A DNA stretch of 64,000 bases from Atriophallophorus winterbourni (taxonomy: Eukaryota; Platyhelminthes; Trematoda; Plagiorchiida; Microphallidae), in the NCBI GenBank assembly GCA_013407085.1, contig JACCGJ010001316.1:105921-169920 (forward strand), in the 5' to 3' direction. The notes beneath the pieces are model-generated. The model saw nothing but the letters and a program-made list of their open reading frames with translations. It ran no database searches and was not told where the DNA came from. Below, piece after piece: positions 21,799 to 35,018 of this stretch (positions are counted from its first letter, which is position 1; each line of letters begins with the position of its first letter). Position numbers and translations under genes: made by a program.

Positions 21799-24080
21799 CG
21801 ATGACAGAACTTAAACAAGAATTGATGGTAAGACGATGGAGGTCAGAAATTTTCTAGCTCTAACGCTGTTCAATTATCATATTACATTTTCAGGTGGAAA
21901 TGAGCTATATCAACTTAAATAAGTAATTCACATGGACCCTATATTTGTTTAGCAGGGAGATCGCTCTGTTCTTTTTAGTAAAGAATTAAAACTTGAAGAT
22001 ATAAACGAAATCAAATTTTAAAAATAATTGTAGATTCCAACTGTTTTTGGCTTTATGGGGTTAGTCTAATGAGTTTACAGTTTGATGTGATAACGAATAG
22101 AAATGCCTTCGTCATCCAGTTGACTGTCGGAATTGACTCCTCAGTAATTGCTTTCCGAGAAAAGTTTAAATTCCACCTTATATTCAAACCCTTAAAAGTT
22201 TTGATTATCAAATGAAAACGTCTTTTAGTCATGGTATAGATTATAAGGATATTTCTATGCATCCATGGGTGAGGTACGCATAAAGATTTTGTTAAAAATT
22301 ATGTAATTGTATATTCTCGATTCCTGATATTGCTGTTAGTTTATATAATTCAAACGTCACTTTCTACCATATCAAGATCATTGCTTACTCCTTTATACAT
22401 CGTTTATAGTATTTAGGGCAATTTTGTATCGATAATATTCACATACCAACATTTTGTGTTCAAAAAATAATCAAATGTATCCAAAAAATCTATAACCTAC
22501 TCTATATGAATTATCCATAACAAGAGAACATCGAGGCTTGCGAATATCTTTGATTGAACAGTACAATGTTTTTTTCAAAATAGCCAGTCATAATCACAAG
22601 TATAAATGAGTTTACCATAGTAGATTCTGCAAGCGAGATTTCATAATGCTGTCTATTTTCTTCTCCATTTTCTATACTTGCTGATTGTGAATGGAGTCTG
22701 AGCTCGGCAATAAGACAAGTTATATATTCCATAATTGTTCACAATCGCTAATTCCGCACACTTTCATCAACAATGTGATGAATACCTGCATTGCCAATGA
22801 GATGCAAATTGCATGGGTATCCACACGTGTGAAAATCAAGTTGTGTACAATAATCTGGCTACACTAAGGAGATAAACTCGAGCTTTTTGTGTTGAATAGT
22901 CAGTTGTTAATTTCTACGATAAATATTAATAGTAGCAACAAATAGGTTAAAACGTAGTATAGTATTCAGCGGCTGAGCTCTATTTTAACAAAATTATTTT
23001 GCTAATTTAACCGAAACAAAACGAACCTATATATAAATTCGCTGTTATGTTCATGATAAAACCATTCGTCGCTTATTGAATTCCATTACTGATTAGAAGA
23101 TTTCCGTAACTAAAAATTCAAACTCTGGTTTTCAAGGCAAAAAGTAAACTACATGTTCTCTATATTTCATTCTTTTAAAAATCAGAGAGGGAGCTGCACA
23201 CCCGTTGATTGCTATGTGAATGAATTGAAAGTATTTAAGGTCACACTCTGCTCCATGATTAACAAAATACGTATCGATTAAACGTTCATCAAATGTTGGT
23301 ATCAATTTTTACCTGGTGAATTCAGTGTAGCATTCAAATGTGTGATTCGAATTCTAAATGACAGCGAATTCACAAACGCCCCTACATCATTGAAACTTCC
23401 AATGTTATGCAAACAAGTCTCACAAAGTTCCAAACACAAATGGCACAGGTTACTCACTTTTCAAGTGTTTTGCAATTCCTCGAAATTTACATCCGTGAGC
23501 CCGGTTTGACTGGCAGCGAAAGAATTGTTTCGATTAAGTTGTTTTCAACTAACCGCAATTCGCTTGCTGAGTAAATTCGGGTGAACTCGATTCTATTGTA
23601 CTTTTTCTATTCAACTATCCATTTCCTCAGCAACGAGATCAATATTCACGTGATATACGCGCTTGATTTGAACGTGTAGTTTCTATTTTACACAACAGAA
23701 TTCGATCGCCAGATTGAAATAGAGTATTTTAGTAAGAATAATGAAGTGACAAAAAACTGTTTTTCAATCTTTATTGGGCGACTCTATTAAAGTTGTACAT
23801 GGTTTTAAAGTCGGTATAAGCAGCATAAAACAGCTCCAAAGTTGAATTATTTAAACAACATTTTAATGACTGGTTACTCACCAGCTAACACAAAATGGTT
23901 GAACATTTATATCAAATCTTTCGGAACTATAAAGTTAACAGTAATAGCAAAATTCACTGACAGTGTATTTTGGATATTTCAAAGTGAAGTTTTATTGATA
24001 TGTCATGTTTGGTAGATAAATAAGAAGTTTCATTTAAATGCTTGTAAAAACTTTATTAACAAAAAGGGTGAGTATTGAAA
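21799..24080. other. 5' flank of the RGS22-like gene, nothing recognised
   Basis: Upstream of the RGS22 N-terminal exon. Short open frames only, none with a recognisable family. It should contain the promoter, or an upstream exon if the start is not at 21798. No promoter element can be assigned. Confidence 0.4.
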
Positions 24081-24084
24081 TGTA

Positions 24085-24720
24085 GTGTTGCTGGCCTCTG
24101 TCAATTGATGTCGACAATGGTCAACAATCACAAGCGCTTAAGGATATCAAGTTATACACTATTTGCCGCGATTATACAATCCGATGCGGATGTAATGTTA
24201 TCTGCTGCAACATGCAGAGTGTTCCGCACTACCAGGCTGATCGGTGGCACTTATACACCGTCGGCGTGATCTTGGTTCAAGATCCGAAAATAGTAGCTGC
24301 TGTTACCCGGCTTGAATGTGACACCCCAATCTATACTTAAGAAGAAAACAATCACGTTTTTACTAAATTATAGTCTTAATGACCAGAGTACTAATATCGC
24401 TTACATAAGAGTCTATGTACCGCAAGTGAGGCCTGGCTCAAGGTCGCCATCTTGATTTCAACTTCTTTGAAATACGGCCGTTTTCTGTGAGATAGACAAG
24501 ATACAGCCTGCGTAGGCAACACGAACGCAGTGCAATGAACATTCTATGTAGAATCTTTTCAAAAAAACATCGTGTATACATCATATGTTTAAGATGCTTT
24601 GAAACTAAAATATGCAGAACCCGTTCTCGTCTTACGTGCATTGCACAGCTTACACTGCTATACAGTAAAGCATTTAGTAAGCACCCGTAGTTTACCATCA
24701 TTTTTTGTCTTCGAGACCAT
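24085..24720 (-). mobile_element. Decayed LINE 3' remnant (RTE-like, zinc-finger-tail family)
   Basis: The minus frame at 24701-24438 starts MMVNYGCLLNALLYSS, equivalent to KMKVNSACVLNALLYGS in the 28 kb copy. The other end near 24095-24130 is a diverged copy of the family's 3' terminus (gatgtcgacaatgg). Many stops. Confidence 0.6.
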
Positions 24721-27400
24721 ATTGCGTTTGCACCAGAAAAACGTTTTATTATGCTGGTCTAAGATGGCAAGATAAGAAGATAGGGGAAAGCTTTAAGTTT
24801 TGGTAATTTTGAATGGTTTCCATTCACGTAAGCAGCAAATTGCTGAAAGCCTGAGGTAAAAGATAAATCATTGTATTGCTTTCAGTCATTTAAAAAAGTT
24901 AGTTTGATGAACTTATTTGTGGACGAGACATTTTTGTAAATATTTCGTTGCGAAACATTCGTATATCGCCTCGCTTATACTCCCCGCCTCAAAAATGATA
25001 TACTACTGCTTCATAGAAATTTATATTGTGCTCCCAATCTCGTAACTGATTTTCAGAAACTAACGTACGAGGAACGAATGCAAAATCCGAGTCAATTAAC
25101 CCCTTCTAAAAGGCATGGAAGTGATGTGATGACTGCATACAAAATTTACATAAGCGGAATCATACCTTAAAACATTTGTTCAAATACCGTGACTTACGAC
25201 ATAAACGCAGCCACTTAGCGACATTACAAACTTCTCATCCCTGTATTAGCCGTCACCGATACTGTTATTCTCTACAGGTTTCTTTCGTTCGGAATGCGCT
25301 ACCGGAAACTATAGTTACCGCTACCAGCGTCCAAACTTTCATGCGAAATTAGAACACGTATTTGTTGCATAACGATTTGAGTGAACCCGCTTATTAACTC
25401 GTGGCAAGTATTCAACCGCACTATACGTGACATTATATGATTATTTGTTCTTTCTTCATTACGAGTGGATATTTACTATGCAATGGTAATTGTTAAGCGA
25501 TGTACTTGTTGTCACCATAAAATTCCTATTGGTAAATATAATTACGTTATACGCTGTTATTAAAAATAATATGATCAATGACAAATCCATTCTTGATGGG
25601 AGTTTACGCCAATTGACCAAAATAGCTAAGCGGGTTTCTTAAATTATCATTAAGTTGCTTTATCGCCATCCTGTCACAAATCGGAGCGCAAATCGAAAAT
25701 GCATATGCCTACTATCAGCTGTTCAACAATTGTATGAAACCAATCGAAGAAACCTGAGTAATATTAGGTCATGAATGGCTAACCAATGAAAACTGATTCA
25801 ATGAAAAACAATATTGGTAGAAACCGTTTCCAGGCACACTATTGAGTTCTTTTTGAGGCGCTCATCACAAACTGAACGAAACCATACTTTTACTATTCGT
25901 CTGTAATTTTTGAAAGAAAAAAGTGATTCTCGATTTCGTTGGTGTTCCTCATCGCTTGGTATACTTTTATGGTTGAACTCGAAACCCGAACCGAAATATT
26001 TCAATACAATATCTTCGAAAAATGTGCGATCGTTTCCGGTTATGGAGCTCGGGATAAAATGTTTATGTATGTTTCTTACAATGCGTAGATCTTACACAGT
26101 ACTGCTCAATCAAAAGGTTGCAACTGATGCAAAAGTATTTCATATGATCCTTCTATCAAATTAACTTTTCTTCAACAACATTCAATCTACTCATCAGTAA
26201 TAAATCCTTCGAAACAATCACAAAGTTTATCACAACCGCCCACAATGTAAGCACTAGACTCGAGTTTTGTTCTTACTTGAGCTCATCAGCATTTCAAATC
26301 CTCTCCTCATGAAGGAACTCAACCCTCATCACCATTGTAGTAATAGTCGGAAGGGAAACTGGAGACTCGCGTTTCCGGTGTACACCGTTGTGATCAAGTT
26401 TGTGAATATTTCGAAGAATTTGCTACTGATGAGTAGTTGCAAACCTAAAGAACGAACACCTAAAATCACGTTAAAACATTTAATCTAATAGGCATTGCTA
26501 TAATATATATTGTTGTGGTTTCGTAAGATTTTATGATGCTCAATTTCGAAGACTGATCATGAGCATGATGCTTTTCAAAACAATAAATACTTTGTTTAAT
26601 TTGAATCACTAGACTCGAGATTCGGTGATGTTAGAAGTAAACAGCAGTACACCCCGTGAGAAATTGACGCACATATCACTCCAAATATATAGTATAAAGT
26701 CTGATAATATTTACCAAATTAAGGCTGGTTAACTCATCTAGCGAAAAATCATATTTGTACAAAGCTGGAACATATATTCGATGATATTTCACTCGATTTG
26801 CACGATGAGAAGAAACGAATTACTGATGACTAGAATTGGTACGTAATTCGCGATTGCCTCTTGCTAGATTGGCGATAAGCTAGCATTAAACAAGATCTAA
26901 GTTATATATTTTCATTATATACTTTTATCTCGTTCAGCATGAGGGATTCGCTTTAAAGTTATATGTTGAAAACTAACGCTTGTAAAAGGAATTCTCTGTC
27001 ATGTATCGTCAATAGAAACTTAAGAAATGAAAAATATAATAAAAAAACTAATTGTTCTTCATGTGTAATATTTTTGGCTTGCACTGGCTTGCAGAAAATT
27101 TTAAATCTTTCTCACAATACCTAATTGCATGGTTAACAATTTAAACAATATCAACATCATCGAAGGTTGAACGGTAACAAATAAGACTTTTATGTCCTCA
27201 CTATGCTATTATTGGATAAGTCATCTACTCACATAGTACAATCTGAAACAAATGACGCATTTAAAAATCACTAGTTGCACACATTCACAAGTATGTTTTT
27301 TTGAGTTTGATAAAATCCTTAAATTTATCGGATAATATTTTTTACCCTCCGATCAGATGTAAATGTGTGTGGGACATATAAAGCATAGATGTTTCACAAG
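24721..27400. other. Intergenic DNA, nothing recognised
   Basis: Short unassigned frames only. A stretch at 25030-25380 contains an RT-C-terminus-like phrase (cgttcggaatgcgctaccgg, reading FRSECATGN or RNALPET) suggesting a heavily decayed plus-strand LINE, but it is too degraded to delimit. Confidence 0.35.
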
Positions 27401-27960
27401 CATATGTTGGCCTCCTTCGGTCGATTTCGATCATGAATGTACATCACAATCGCATAATTTTTCATGTTATACAGCTTTTCGAATGACTAAACAGTACGAT
27501 TCGGGAGGACACATCTCTCCCGCAGCGCTTGCAACGATAGGCAGAACTCGGTTGTAGGGCGTCAGTTGCACGCCGGTGGCGTGATCTGCGTTCAGCAGCC
27601 AATAGCTGTATCTGCTCCTTTTCATGTTTCAATCGACGCTTTACACACTGCCTTCAATGTGAACGGTCAAGAGCATGTTCTTTCCAACACGCGGGGTCAA
27701 TGCCGAGAGCTTTTATATCTCTTTTGCAAAACCTCATTGTACCGCAAGTGCGGTCTGCCCAATGATCAACTTCCTGATTGGAACTCACGATAGTGTAGAT
27801 CTTTCTGAATACGACCATTTAATATTCTGTAGACTTGACCGAGCCACCGCAGGCGGCTCTGTCGTATTAGGGTAAACATGCTCAGTAGACCAACTTTTGA
27901 TAGCACTTCAGCATTAGTCATTTTGTCCATCCACGATATGTTTAAGTTATGACGAATGCT

Positions 27961-28458
27961 TCATAGATGGAAAGCATTTCGTTTCCGTTCGTGTCTTGCG
28001 CGCGTGGTCCTGGTTCCACTGCCGTACAGTAGAGCATTCAGTACGCACGCGCTGTTTACCTTCATCCTTGTTTTACAGTCATTTGTGACACACTTCTCGT
28101 GCCAGCACTGAAGAAGCAAATGGTGAACAGGCTGTACTAATGCTGTTCTACAGCATTTGATGAGCTCAGGTGAAATGTCGTCGTCACCAAGGGCCTTCTT
28201 ATTCACTAAGCGGTCGATTGCCCTATTGAGCTCATCAAGAGTAGGAGGGGTACCTAGATAATCAATGTTCGGCAACCGCTCGACATTTTCAAGTACATGC
28301 GGTAGAACCGTACTCTCTCTGGAGTAGAGAGAGGAGAAGTGCTCCACCCATCGTTCCATCAACTGAGATTTGTCGACAATCGGGTTACCAGATACAGACT
28401 TGATGGGAGCCGTTTTAAGTTTGTTTGGACCAATGGCTCCCTTGATCCCATCATACAT
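27961..28458 (-). pseudogene. LINE reverse transcriptase start fused to the post-RT region
   Basis: 165 codons: GIKGAIGPNKLKTAPIKSV, LMERWVEHFSSLYSRES and ELNRAIDRLVNKKALGDDDI are the pre-fingers region. Then, after LLLQCWHEKC, comes MKVNSACVLNALLYGSGTRT of the C-terminal region. This in-frame juncture shows the deletion. Confidence 0.75.
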
Positions 28459-28567
28459 TTCGTGAAAATTTCCAGTATCCGCATCTATTGGATATAGAGG
28501 CTGATTTCAGTCCAAGAGTCTTTTGCACATCGTCTTGCAGTCTGTTGGACCTTATTTCTAGCTGCTC

Positions 28568-29035
28568 TTAGCAGTCGTAAGTTTTATTTGTTGACATACC
28601 TTTGAACTTCAAGAATGCTGATCGTTTCTCATCCAACACAGCAGTCATTTCAGAAGCTTTTACTTCGAACCAGTCGCTTGTTCCAGCTATCTTCGGACCG
28701 TAAGTGGAAAGTGCAACCCGGCATATACAGCTTTTTATCGATTCCCAGGTTTCTGAAGCCCATTCAAATGGGTTTGTTTTGGTGAATTCGGCTCTGAAGT
28801 CTTTAGCAAATCGCAAAGCTAGATTAGGTTCACACATACGAGTGACGTCTATCCTAGGCTTACCAGACAATTTGGTGCGGTAAAATGTCGTGCCGGGAAG
28901 CTTCAGTTTCGCACAGACCAGTGAATGATTAGTGTCACAGTCTGCGCTTTCATATGATCTGAGGAGTAGTACGCTTCCTATATTAACAAGAATGAGATAA
29001 AGACAATGCCAATGCTTTGAGCGCATATGTTTCAA
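28568..29035 (-). pseudogene. LINE endonuclease end and linker to reverse transcriptase
   Basis: 155 codons. DCDTNHSLVCAKLKLPG is the degraded SDHxLV end of the endonuclease. It runs through the helical linker (WESIKSCICRVALSTYG) and stops at 28568 in DCxE, with further linker sequence in another frame. Confidence 0.7.
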
Positions 29036-29650
29036 GAAACTTTATGCTGTGGTTTTTTTGAAAGAAAATGTTACTGACACAAAGACTGGACTGTGTGCAC
29101 CTTTCTAAATGGCGTTGTCTATTTTCATTGTTTTTACCTACACCGAACCTTCCGAGACAGTTTTGCCAAGACTCGTAATCTGCGCCAACACTGGCATTGA
29201 AATCACCTAATACCACTACACAGTTTTTGTGGCACGTTTTGAGGACTGTTGTGTGGTGATGATAAAAAGCGTCCTTTTCCGCAAACGTCGCAGAGATCGT
29301 CGGTGCATAAATGTTGACTAACATAATTATACCAGTAATGCAATTCAGAGGAAGAGTCCAAATCCATTTGCTCCCACTGCTGCTTGGTTCTGCTGCATTT
29401 TGTAAGCTGTTTCGCACGGCAAACCCAACTCCATACAGTCGAGGCTCACCAGAACCACTTACTTTCAAAAATTGTGTAATTTCTTTCTGTTATCATACCA
29501 GTGTCTAGTAATCGCGTCTTTTGCAGGCCAGCCAAATCGATATTCACCTTTTTTATCTCATTGTTGATCACAGCTGATTTTCTTAAGCCCCTGCAATTCG
29601 AGACGGCGCTGAGCTTTACGCAGTCGAGCCATAGATTTTAACCGGTATCT
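28983..29650 (-). pseudogene. LINE apurinic-type endonuclease domain (broken)
   Basis: Frames contain INNEIKKVNIDLAGLQKTRL (near 29.55 kb), SGEPRLYGVGFAVRNSLQ, IIMLVNIYAPT and VVVLGDFNASVG, in the order of the endonuclease of RTE-like LINEs; the domain nicks target DNA. A frameshift near 29480 and another at the SLSHSC end interrupt it. The motif normally reading QET is QKT here. Confidence 0.75.
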
Positions 29651-29929
29651 GCTGTTTCTCGTGTTATTATCCACAGAATGCTTGTCTTGAATTGTTTACT
29701 CCGGTATCAGGAGGTTTTGATTGGGCTGATCAATATGAATCTGTTCCAGCTGTGTGAACTAGTGATCCACCACTTGAACTCACAAACCCACATATCAGAT
29801 CTACTGTTTCTGCGCATTTATTCAGCGGGAGATTAGTAAACCACTGAAATCGTTATCCTAAAGAAATTGTGAGTTTTTTCTCTTAAATTAGGGGTTTCAA
29901 TAAGGGACTTGATTCTATATGGATCGCTT

Positions 29930-30320
29930 TATTTTCATATTCTTATCTATGATTACATTGTTAGTATAATTTCAATATTGTTTTGGTCTTACGGATATAT
30001 GCTGTCCGACCAACCTTCCTTGTTTTCGTATTAATGCCATCAAAACGTTTGACGGAGGAAAATCAGTCGGAGCCTTATGGCTACATTTTAACAGGGCTCT
30101 TGATTGCTTGAATCACTTCTTTCTGGATATGGAGCTAGCTGCAAGGGTCATTCGGGCAGACTATGTATACTACTATATTCAACATTTTACATATTTACAT
30201 GTATGCATTAATACAAACGATAATTCAATATGTGTGATAAATAAAATAAAATATACAAAAATGAAAACACCATAATACTCCCTTCTCAGAGCGTCCGAAG
30301 AGAGTGAAACGCTCGAAACA
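29930..30320 (-). repeat. Probable Gypsy LTR fragment
   Basis: The AT-rich stretch around 30180-30290 (aataaaataaaatata, tgaaaacaccataa) resembles 39660-39770. It lies just 3' of the minus-strand Gypsy pol remnant, where a 3' LTR is expected. Boundaries were not found. Confidence 0.35.
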
Positions 30321-30488
30321 AAAAATCATTAATTCGGGTAGTCTGCAAGTTTTGCAGGTCATCTGACTCTACGATATGATCGATCTTTTCAATTGAGGAG
30401 GGTGAGTCGAGAGATGGAAGAGAGAGTTCACGCGGCTGGGTCGATTGGGTTGACTGAGGCAACTGAGAATAATGGGAGTGATTGGGGT

Positions 30489-31744
30489 TTAAAGAAAACT
30501 GTCAACATCGAGGGTACAACTTCGGGTGTGAACGTTTGACGGTGGTGTTTCGTCGCACACTGGTTCGATAAAAACTGCCTTTAAGCTATCAATACTAACC
30601 GTATCTTGAGCAATATTTTGCTCGACGACGGAGTATTTGTCATAGCGGCTAATGACCCTGAAATGTCCGGAGTGTGGGACTTGCAGGTTTTCCTGTTCAA
30701 AGGCTCGGAATAAAAACAAAAGCATGTGTATTTAAATCACTTAGCAAGTAAACGTTAATAGTGTATCAGCAAGTGAGTGTACCACTTAATTGACGCCTGA
30801 AGGATCGAAAGCAATTGACATATTTGAGAACAGTAATGTTTGCTGTCACGTCTGTGGGTGCGATCAATTACTAGGGAGGCGGAGTGGATTGCCGTAAACT
30901 AAATCTGCCACGGAACAACCGAGATCTTCTTCGACAGTAGCACGTATACCGAAAACGATCAATAAAAGGTTCTCTGAACATTTGTTCATATTACAATGTG
31001 ACATAAGTGCGGCTTTCAGCTGTCGATCTAACCGTTCAACAAGTCCGTTAGCGCAAGTTTGATAATCGGTTATTTTTATGTGATTAACACCTAGCATAAT
31101 AGTCAACTCGCGGAAAAGTGTGGATTGAAACTGGGATCCAAGATCCGTAATAATAGTTAATGGGATACCATGATTGCTAATCCAGTTTTGCAAAATATAA
31201 TTTTCGCTACGGTTTATGCTTTAATATCGTTAATGGGGATGGCTATAGGCTAGCAGCTGAAACGGTCGACACAAGTTACAATTTATGTGAAACCTTTGGA
31301 GACAACCAGAGGACCGACAATGTCGAGATGAACGTGCTGAAAACGTTGACACGGTGGCGGAAACAATTCTGGGGCACTGAGAGTATGATGCTGCACTTTG
31401 CTGCGTTAACACTGGATACATGCTTTTACCCAATTTTGAATATCCGCATGCATATTTGGTGAAACAAATCGATCAGTGATCAACTTGGGAGTAGCAAGAA
31501 TGCCGGGATTGGAAATGGGATGAAATTGTTCAAAAATGGACTTCTTTAGTAACTTCGGTACTAAGGGATGGGGATGGTCGGTGGAAAAATCACATAATAA
31601 AGTCAAACTCGAATTGGGGATAGGGAAAGGTTGAACTCTAAGGGATGAGGTACATTGACATTGTTGTAAGTCACTGTCATGTTGCTTAGCCTCTGCTAAA
31701 TGCTTGAGATAGAAGTTTGGTGAACTGATTGCACTGAGTTGCAT
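30489..31744 (-). mobile_element. Gypsy-type LTR retrotransposon fragment: integrase
   Basis: Three broken minus frames give, in order, the post-RNase H segment (SSPNFYLKHLAEAKQHDSDL), a zinc-binding integrase end (NWVKACIQC), and the integrase core (NHGIPLTIITDLGSQFQS, with the catalytic D, and NGLVERLDRQLKAAL with the catalytic E). A C-terminal tail follows to 30.49 kb. The reading frame shifts around 31230-31410 and 30730-30860, so it is inactive. Confidence 0.8.
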
Positions 31745-31756
31745 GCGAGAAAATAG

Positions 31757-33500
31757 ATGACAGAATTGAAATCACTTATCGGTGTATTGAAATATTATTC
31801 GACGTTTATTCCGAATTTCAGTCTAAAAGCTTCGTCCTTATTTTTACAGCAATTTAAAGAAAAGTTTGCATGGACTGATGAACATGAACATTGTTTACGC
31901 ATCATACTATTTTTCTGAAGTCAGACGCATTTCTTCGTTCATTTAATCTCAGAATTTACTCCTTTGTAATTAGTCATACTTCCCCTGATGCTATAGGTGA
32001 TGTTCTCAAGAAAAGTGGATATCCAGTAATCTGTGTATCTCGCAGGATAACTACCGCTGAGAATCGTTGTGATGAAACACACAGTGAAAGATTAGCCGTT
32101 TACACAAATTCCTATTGGTCGTCGTTTTACCATTGCTACTATCACGGAGCTTTAAAATTTATATACGATCCTGGTAAATCGATTTCAGAAGGATCTGCCG
32201 CAATGGTTCATAGATGGACCATGGCATTTAATACTTATGATTATGCTATCGAATATCGGAATGCTTAACACACACAGCATGTGGATTAACCCTCATGTTG
32301 ATCACTACAACCAGCTGATACTATTAATTCTCACTTTGTGCAACCACTTCCTGTGAGCCGTCATCTCATACTTCATGACACTAAACGTTTCTTTCCTGCT
32401 ATTGTTACTGCTTTGTAGAAACAATGGAATTCAAAAATCGGCGAAAATTTCCATAATATTTTACCAGAAGTGACGAATTTCCGTTGACTCCTGATGTTTT
32501 ATTATCCTTGAATGTTAAAATTGTTATTCTCTCTACATTGCCTAAAGTTGTACTAAATGATTTGCATTCTGGACATATTAGAATAGAAAAGATGAAGCCT
32601 CTTGCCAGAATTAAATGCTGGTGGCCTGAAATAGATGCAGACATCAGTAAAACTGCAATTTGGCAACATAACGCTTTTTCGACAACTAGCCATGTGATGC
32701 AGTGTATCGCATTCATGTGAATTATTGTGGACCATTTTTAAACAAATACTATACATTAATTGTGATTGATTTTTATTCAAAATGGCCTTAAGTCTTTTTC
32801 AGGCACAAACCGCCGCGAATGAGTACCTATTGTTCTTGTTAATTGCTGTCATTTTTCTGCGGCATGAGTTACACAGTGGTTACCTTCCTTGAGTTGTCGA
32901 CATTTAATCACGCACATCAATATTCACAATCAAATGGATTGGCTCAAACTTTTCATGGTACGTTAAAGCGAGCAATCACTTCTTTTGCACCAACCTCATT
33001 TGACGAACTTGATTGTTTCGTTGGCAATTTCTTATTGCAGTATTGGAATTTTACTCATGTAAATATCGGAAAAGCTCCAGCTATGTTATGCTAATCACTA
33101 TCCCTGAGATCCGATCTGCTGAGTCTATGATCAGCTGAAGTTTCCTATTATCGTGTTAATGAATTCCGAAAAGTTCTGGTATCGTGCTTGTTAATATCGG
33201 TGAACGCATGTTGAAGATAATGGACATTGATTATAGCTCAATGCATCACCGTCATTTCGATAAAATTATCTACGGGGATACAGATCAGTTTTGTTCGGAT
33301 TATGGTTGCATTGCAAATCATAAAACTACTATCCCAAATACCTTTAAAAATACTGAACCTGAAACAGTGTTGAAAAGATAAGAACTCTTGATGGACAAGC
33401 CGGCCCGGGCTTATAGAATCTTAGGATCAATCGCAAACTGCGGTGGATGTGGTAACGGGAATAGTGTCTCTAACTTGAAGCCAGGTCTCTGATACACCTA
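31757..33500 (+). mobile_element. Gypsy-type LTR retrotransposon fragment: RT end, RNase H, integrase
   Basis: Plus strand: the RT thumb (SLIGVLKYYSTFIPNFSLKA near 31770), RNase H with CVSRRITTAENRCDETHSER, the integrase zinc region (HSGHIRIEKMKPLAR then CWWPEIDADI), part of the core (FLNKYYTLIVIDFYSKWP), NGLAQTFHGTLKRAI where the usual ER is QT, and a C-terminal tail ending in a GGCG-rich motif. It has several frameshifts and deletions. The end near 33438 (aaactgcggtggatgtgg) matches the LTR-proximal sequence of the element at 35.7 kb. Confidence 0.8.
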
Positions 33501-34320
33501 GGATCCTAGAGTTATTTTGAAGGCTGTCTGTATCAATTCCCGCCATTTATTACGCACACTGCAAGCATTTGTGCCGAGTATGCCCACAGCATTTCCATGT
33601 ACCACGCCTAATTTTGGAGCACACTCGGGTGCAGAACCCGAGTTATTTTGGTGTGTTCAAATGTGGTAGAACATTAGTACTGTATGTCGAATCTACGTCG
33701 CTGAAAAGTTGTGGCGTAGAGAAGTTTATTGCAGCTGCGTTCAGCACAGACATAGCGAGTCGTTTGTTTGCTGCATCATAACTTAGCCAAGAATCTTCAC
33801 GTTTTTACTAGCACTTAAGCATTTATTGACAGAACTATCCGCTGTTGCGGAGTTATTCCATCGGCGTTTATCGAGGTTTCCCTTCGGTTTTGCTACCTTG
33901 CCACCCGAACTCTGGAACGCGAAATATTTTGCCACCAATGGATACAAGCCGTTATTATTGGAATGTATTTAGTTGCTTTTTAAATAAAACAAGTCTCTGT
34001 CCCTCTGATTTTCTGAATTCGACCAAGATTTGCCTTGCTTAAATTTCCTTTCTTCGACTTGGACTTAAGTTCTACTAAACCAATAGATTCTTCACACATT
34101 ATCGATCTAAGCTTCATCATGATTTAGACTCTTGTTCAAAAGGCTCTTGTTTATTTAGGATCAGAATATTTCTGTACCTCGTCTTCATATTTTTCACTGA
34201 AACAGCGCCTTTTCGCAACGCACGCAATTCAGTGCGGATTAAAGGTGATTGCGAGGTAATTGTTGCAAAATTGCTGAGACGCTGCTGGATTCCCTTACTT
34301 GGTGGTTAGCGCGTTAAATT
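33501..34320 (+). mobile_element. Probable decayed LINE sequence upstream of a CR1 3' end
   Basis: Weak matches to a CR1-like endonuclease start (VCINSRHLLRTLQAFV near 33530) suggest the plus-strand element at 34.3 kb extends here in broken form. No continuous frame. Low certainty. Confidence 0.3.
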
Positions 34321-35018
34321 TTGAGCTCACTGGTCCTTCTTCTTACGCTTGCGACCAACAGTTTTGTCAAATTTTTTCAGAAATTATGGATGGAAAAATA
34401 CATCTCGCTCCTCGAACGAATTTATCACAAGGCAACCAAAATGGTTACCGGATTGAATAATTTACCCTTTGAGCAGCGACTGACCAGACTTGGACTGTGC
34501 ACCCTCGAGCGCAGGCGTATCCCACACGACCTCACTCTGACATATCAAATAATCTACGCGAAATTCCACCCTCTCAAACACCTTTTCAAGTTTGGTTCGG
34601 TTGTCCCCACACGCAGCCACCCATTGACCCTCCAAATCCCACACTCACGATTAAATTGTCGTCGTCACTTCTTCGCTGTTCGTGTATGCTTCTTGTGGAA
34701 TAGCTTGCCGACAGATATTGTTACCTCAGCGAACGAGCACATCTTTAAACAAAGGTTACGAAACCTTATGTTGAGAACTACTGCGTTGGCCCCTACCTAT
34801 TGATGTCTATATTTTTAACGCACGGAACTACCGTCCATCCAAAGATTCTTTTCCCTCAGTCTGTGTTGCCATTGAGGATTATTTTTGCTCCACCTATGAA
34901 GAACACGGATATGATCATACAAGTAACGATTTTTTTAAATTTTTTATACGTATATCCTATGGTACTGTACAGCAATTTGCTTTTTTAACCATTAATCTTG
35001 AATCTTGAATCTTGAATC
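34321..35018 (+). mobile_element. CR1-like LINE 3' end with heptamer tail
   Basis: A 160-codon frame holds the C-terminal RT region (LLERIYHKATKMVTGLNNLPF, RLGLCTLERRRIPHDL, IPHSRLNCRRHFFAVRVC). The 3' UTR follows, and the element ends in about three and a half copies of AATCTTG at 34994-35018. Short tandem 3' repeats are characteristic of CR1-clade LINEs. 5'-truncated. Confidence 0.8.

Larger units (their letters stand above)
27405..29650 (-). mobile_element. RTE-like LINE with reverse transcriptase core deleted
   Basis: Minus-strand element running endonuclease (29.65-28.98 kb), linker and reverse transcriptase start (28.98-28.08 kb), then directly the post-RT region and the zinc-finger tail to the 3' terminus at 27.41 kb. 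The sequence jumps from LVQPVHHLLLQCWHE (fingers region) to TRMKVNSACVLNALLYGSGT, which normally lies after the catalytic domain. The FADD core and thumb are missing, roughly one kilobase. Several frameshifts confirm it is dead. Confidence 0.8.

Noticed and set aside
26170..26450. CTGATGA-like motifs near 26180 and 26430
   Set aside because: Lack helix II, GAAA and a matching helix I, so not hammerheads.
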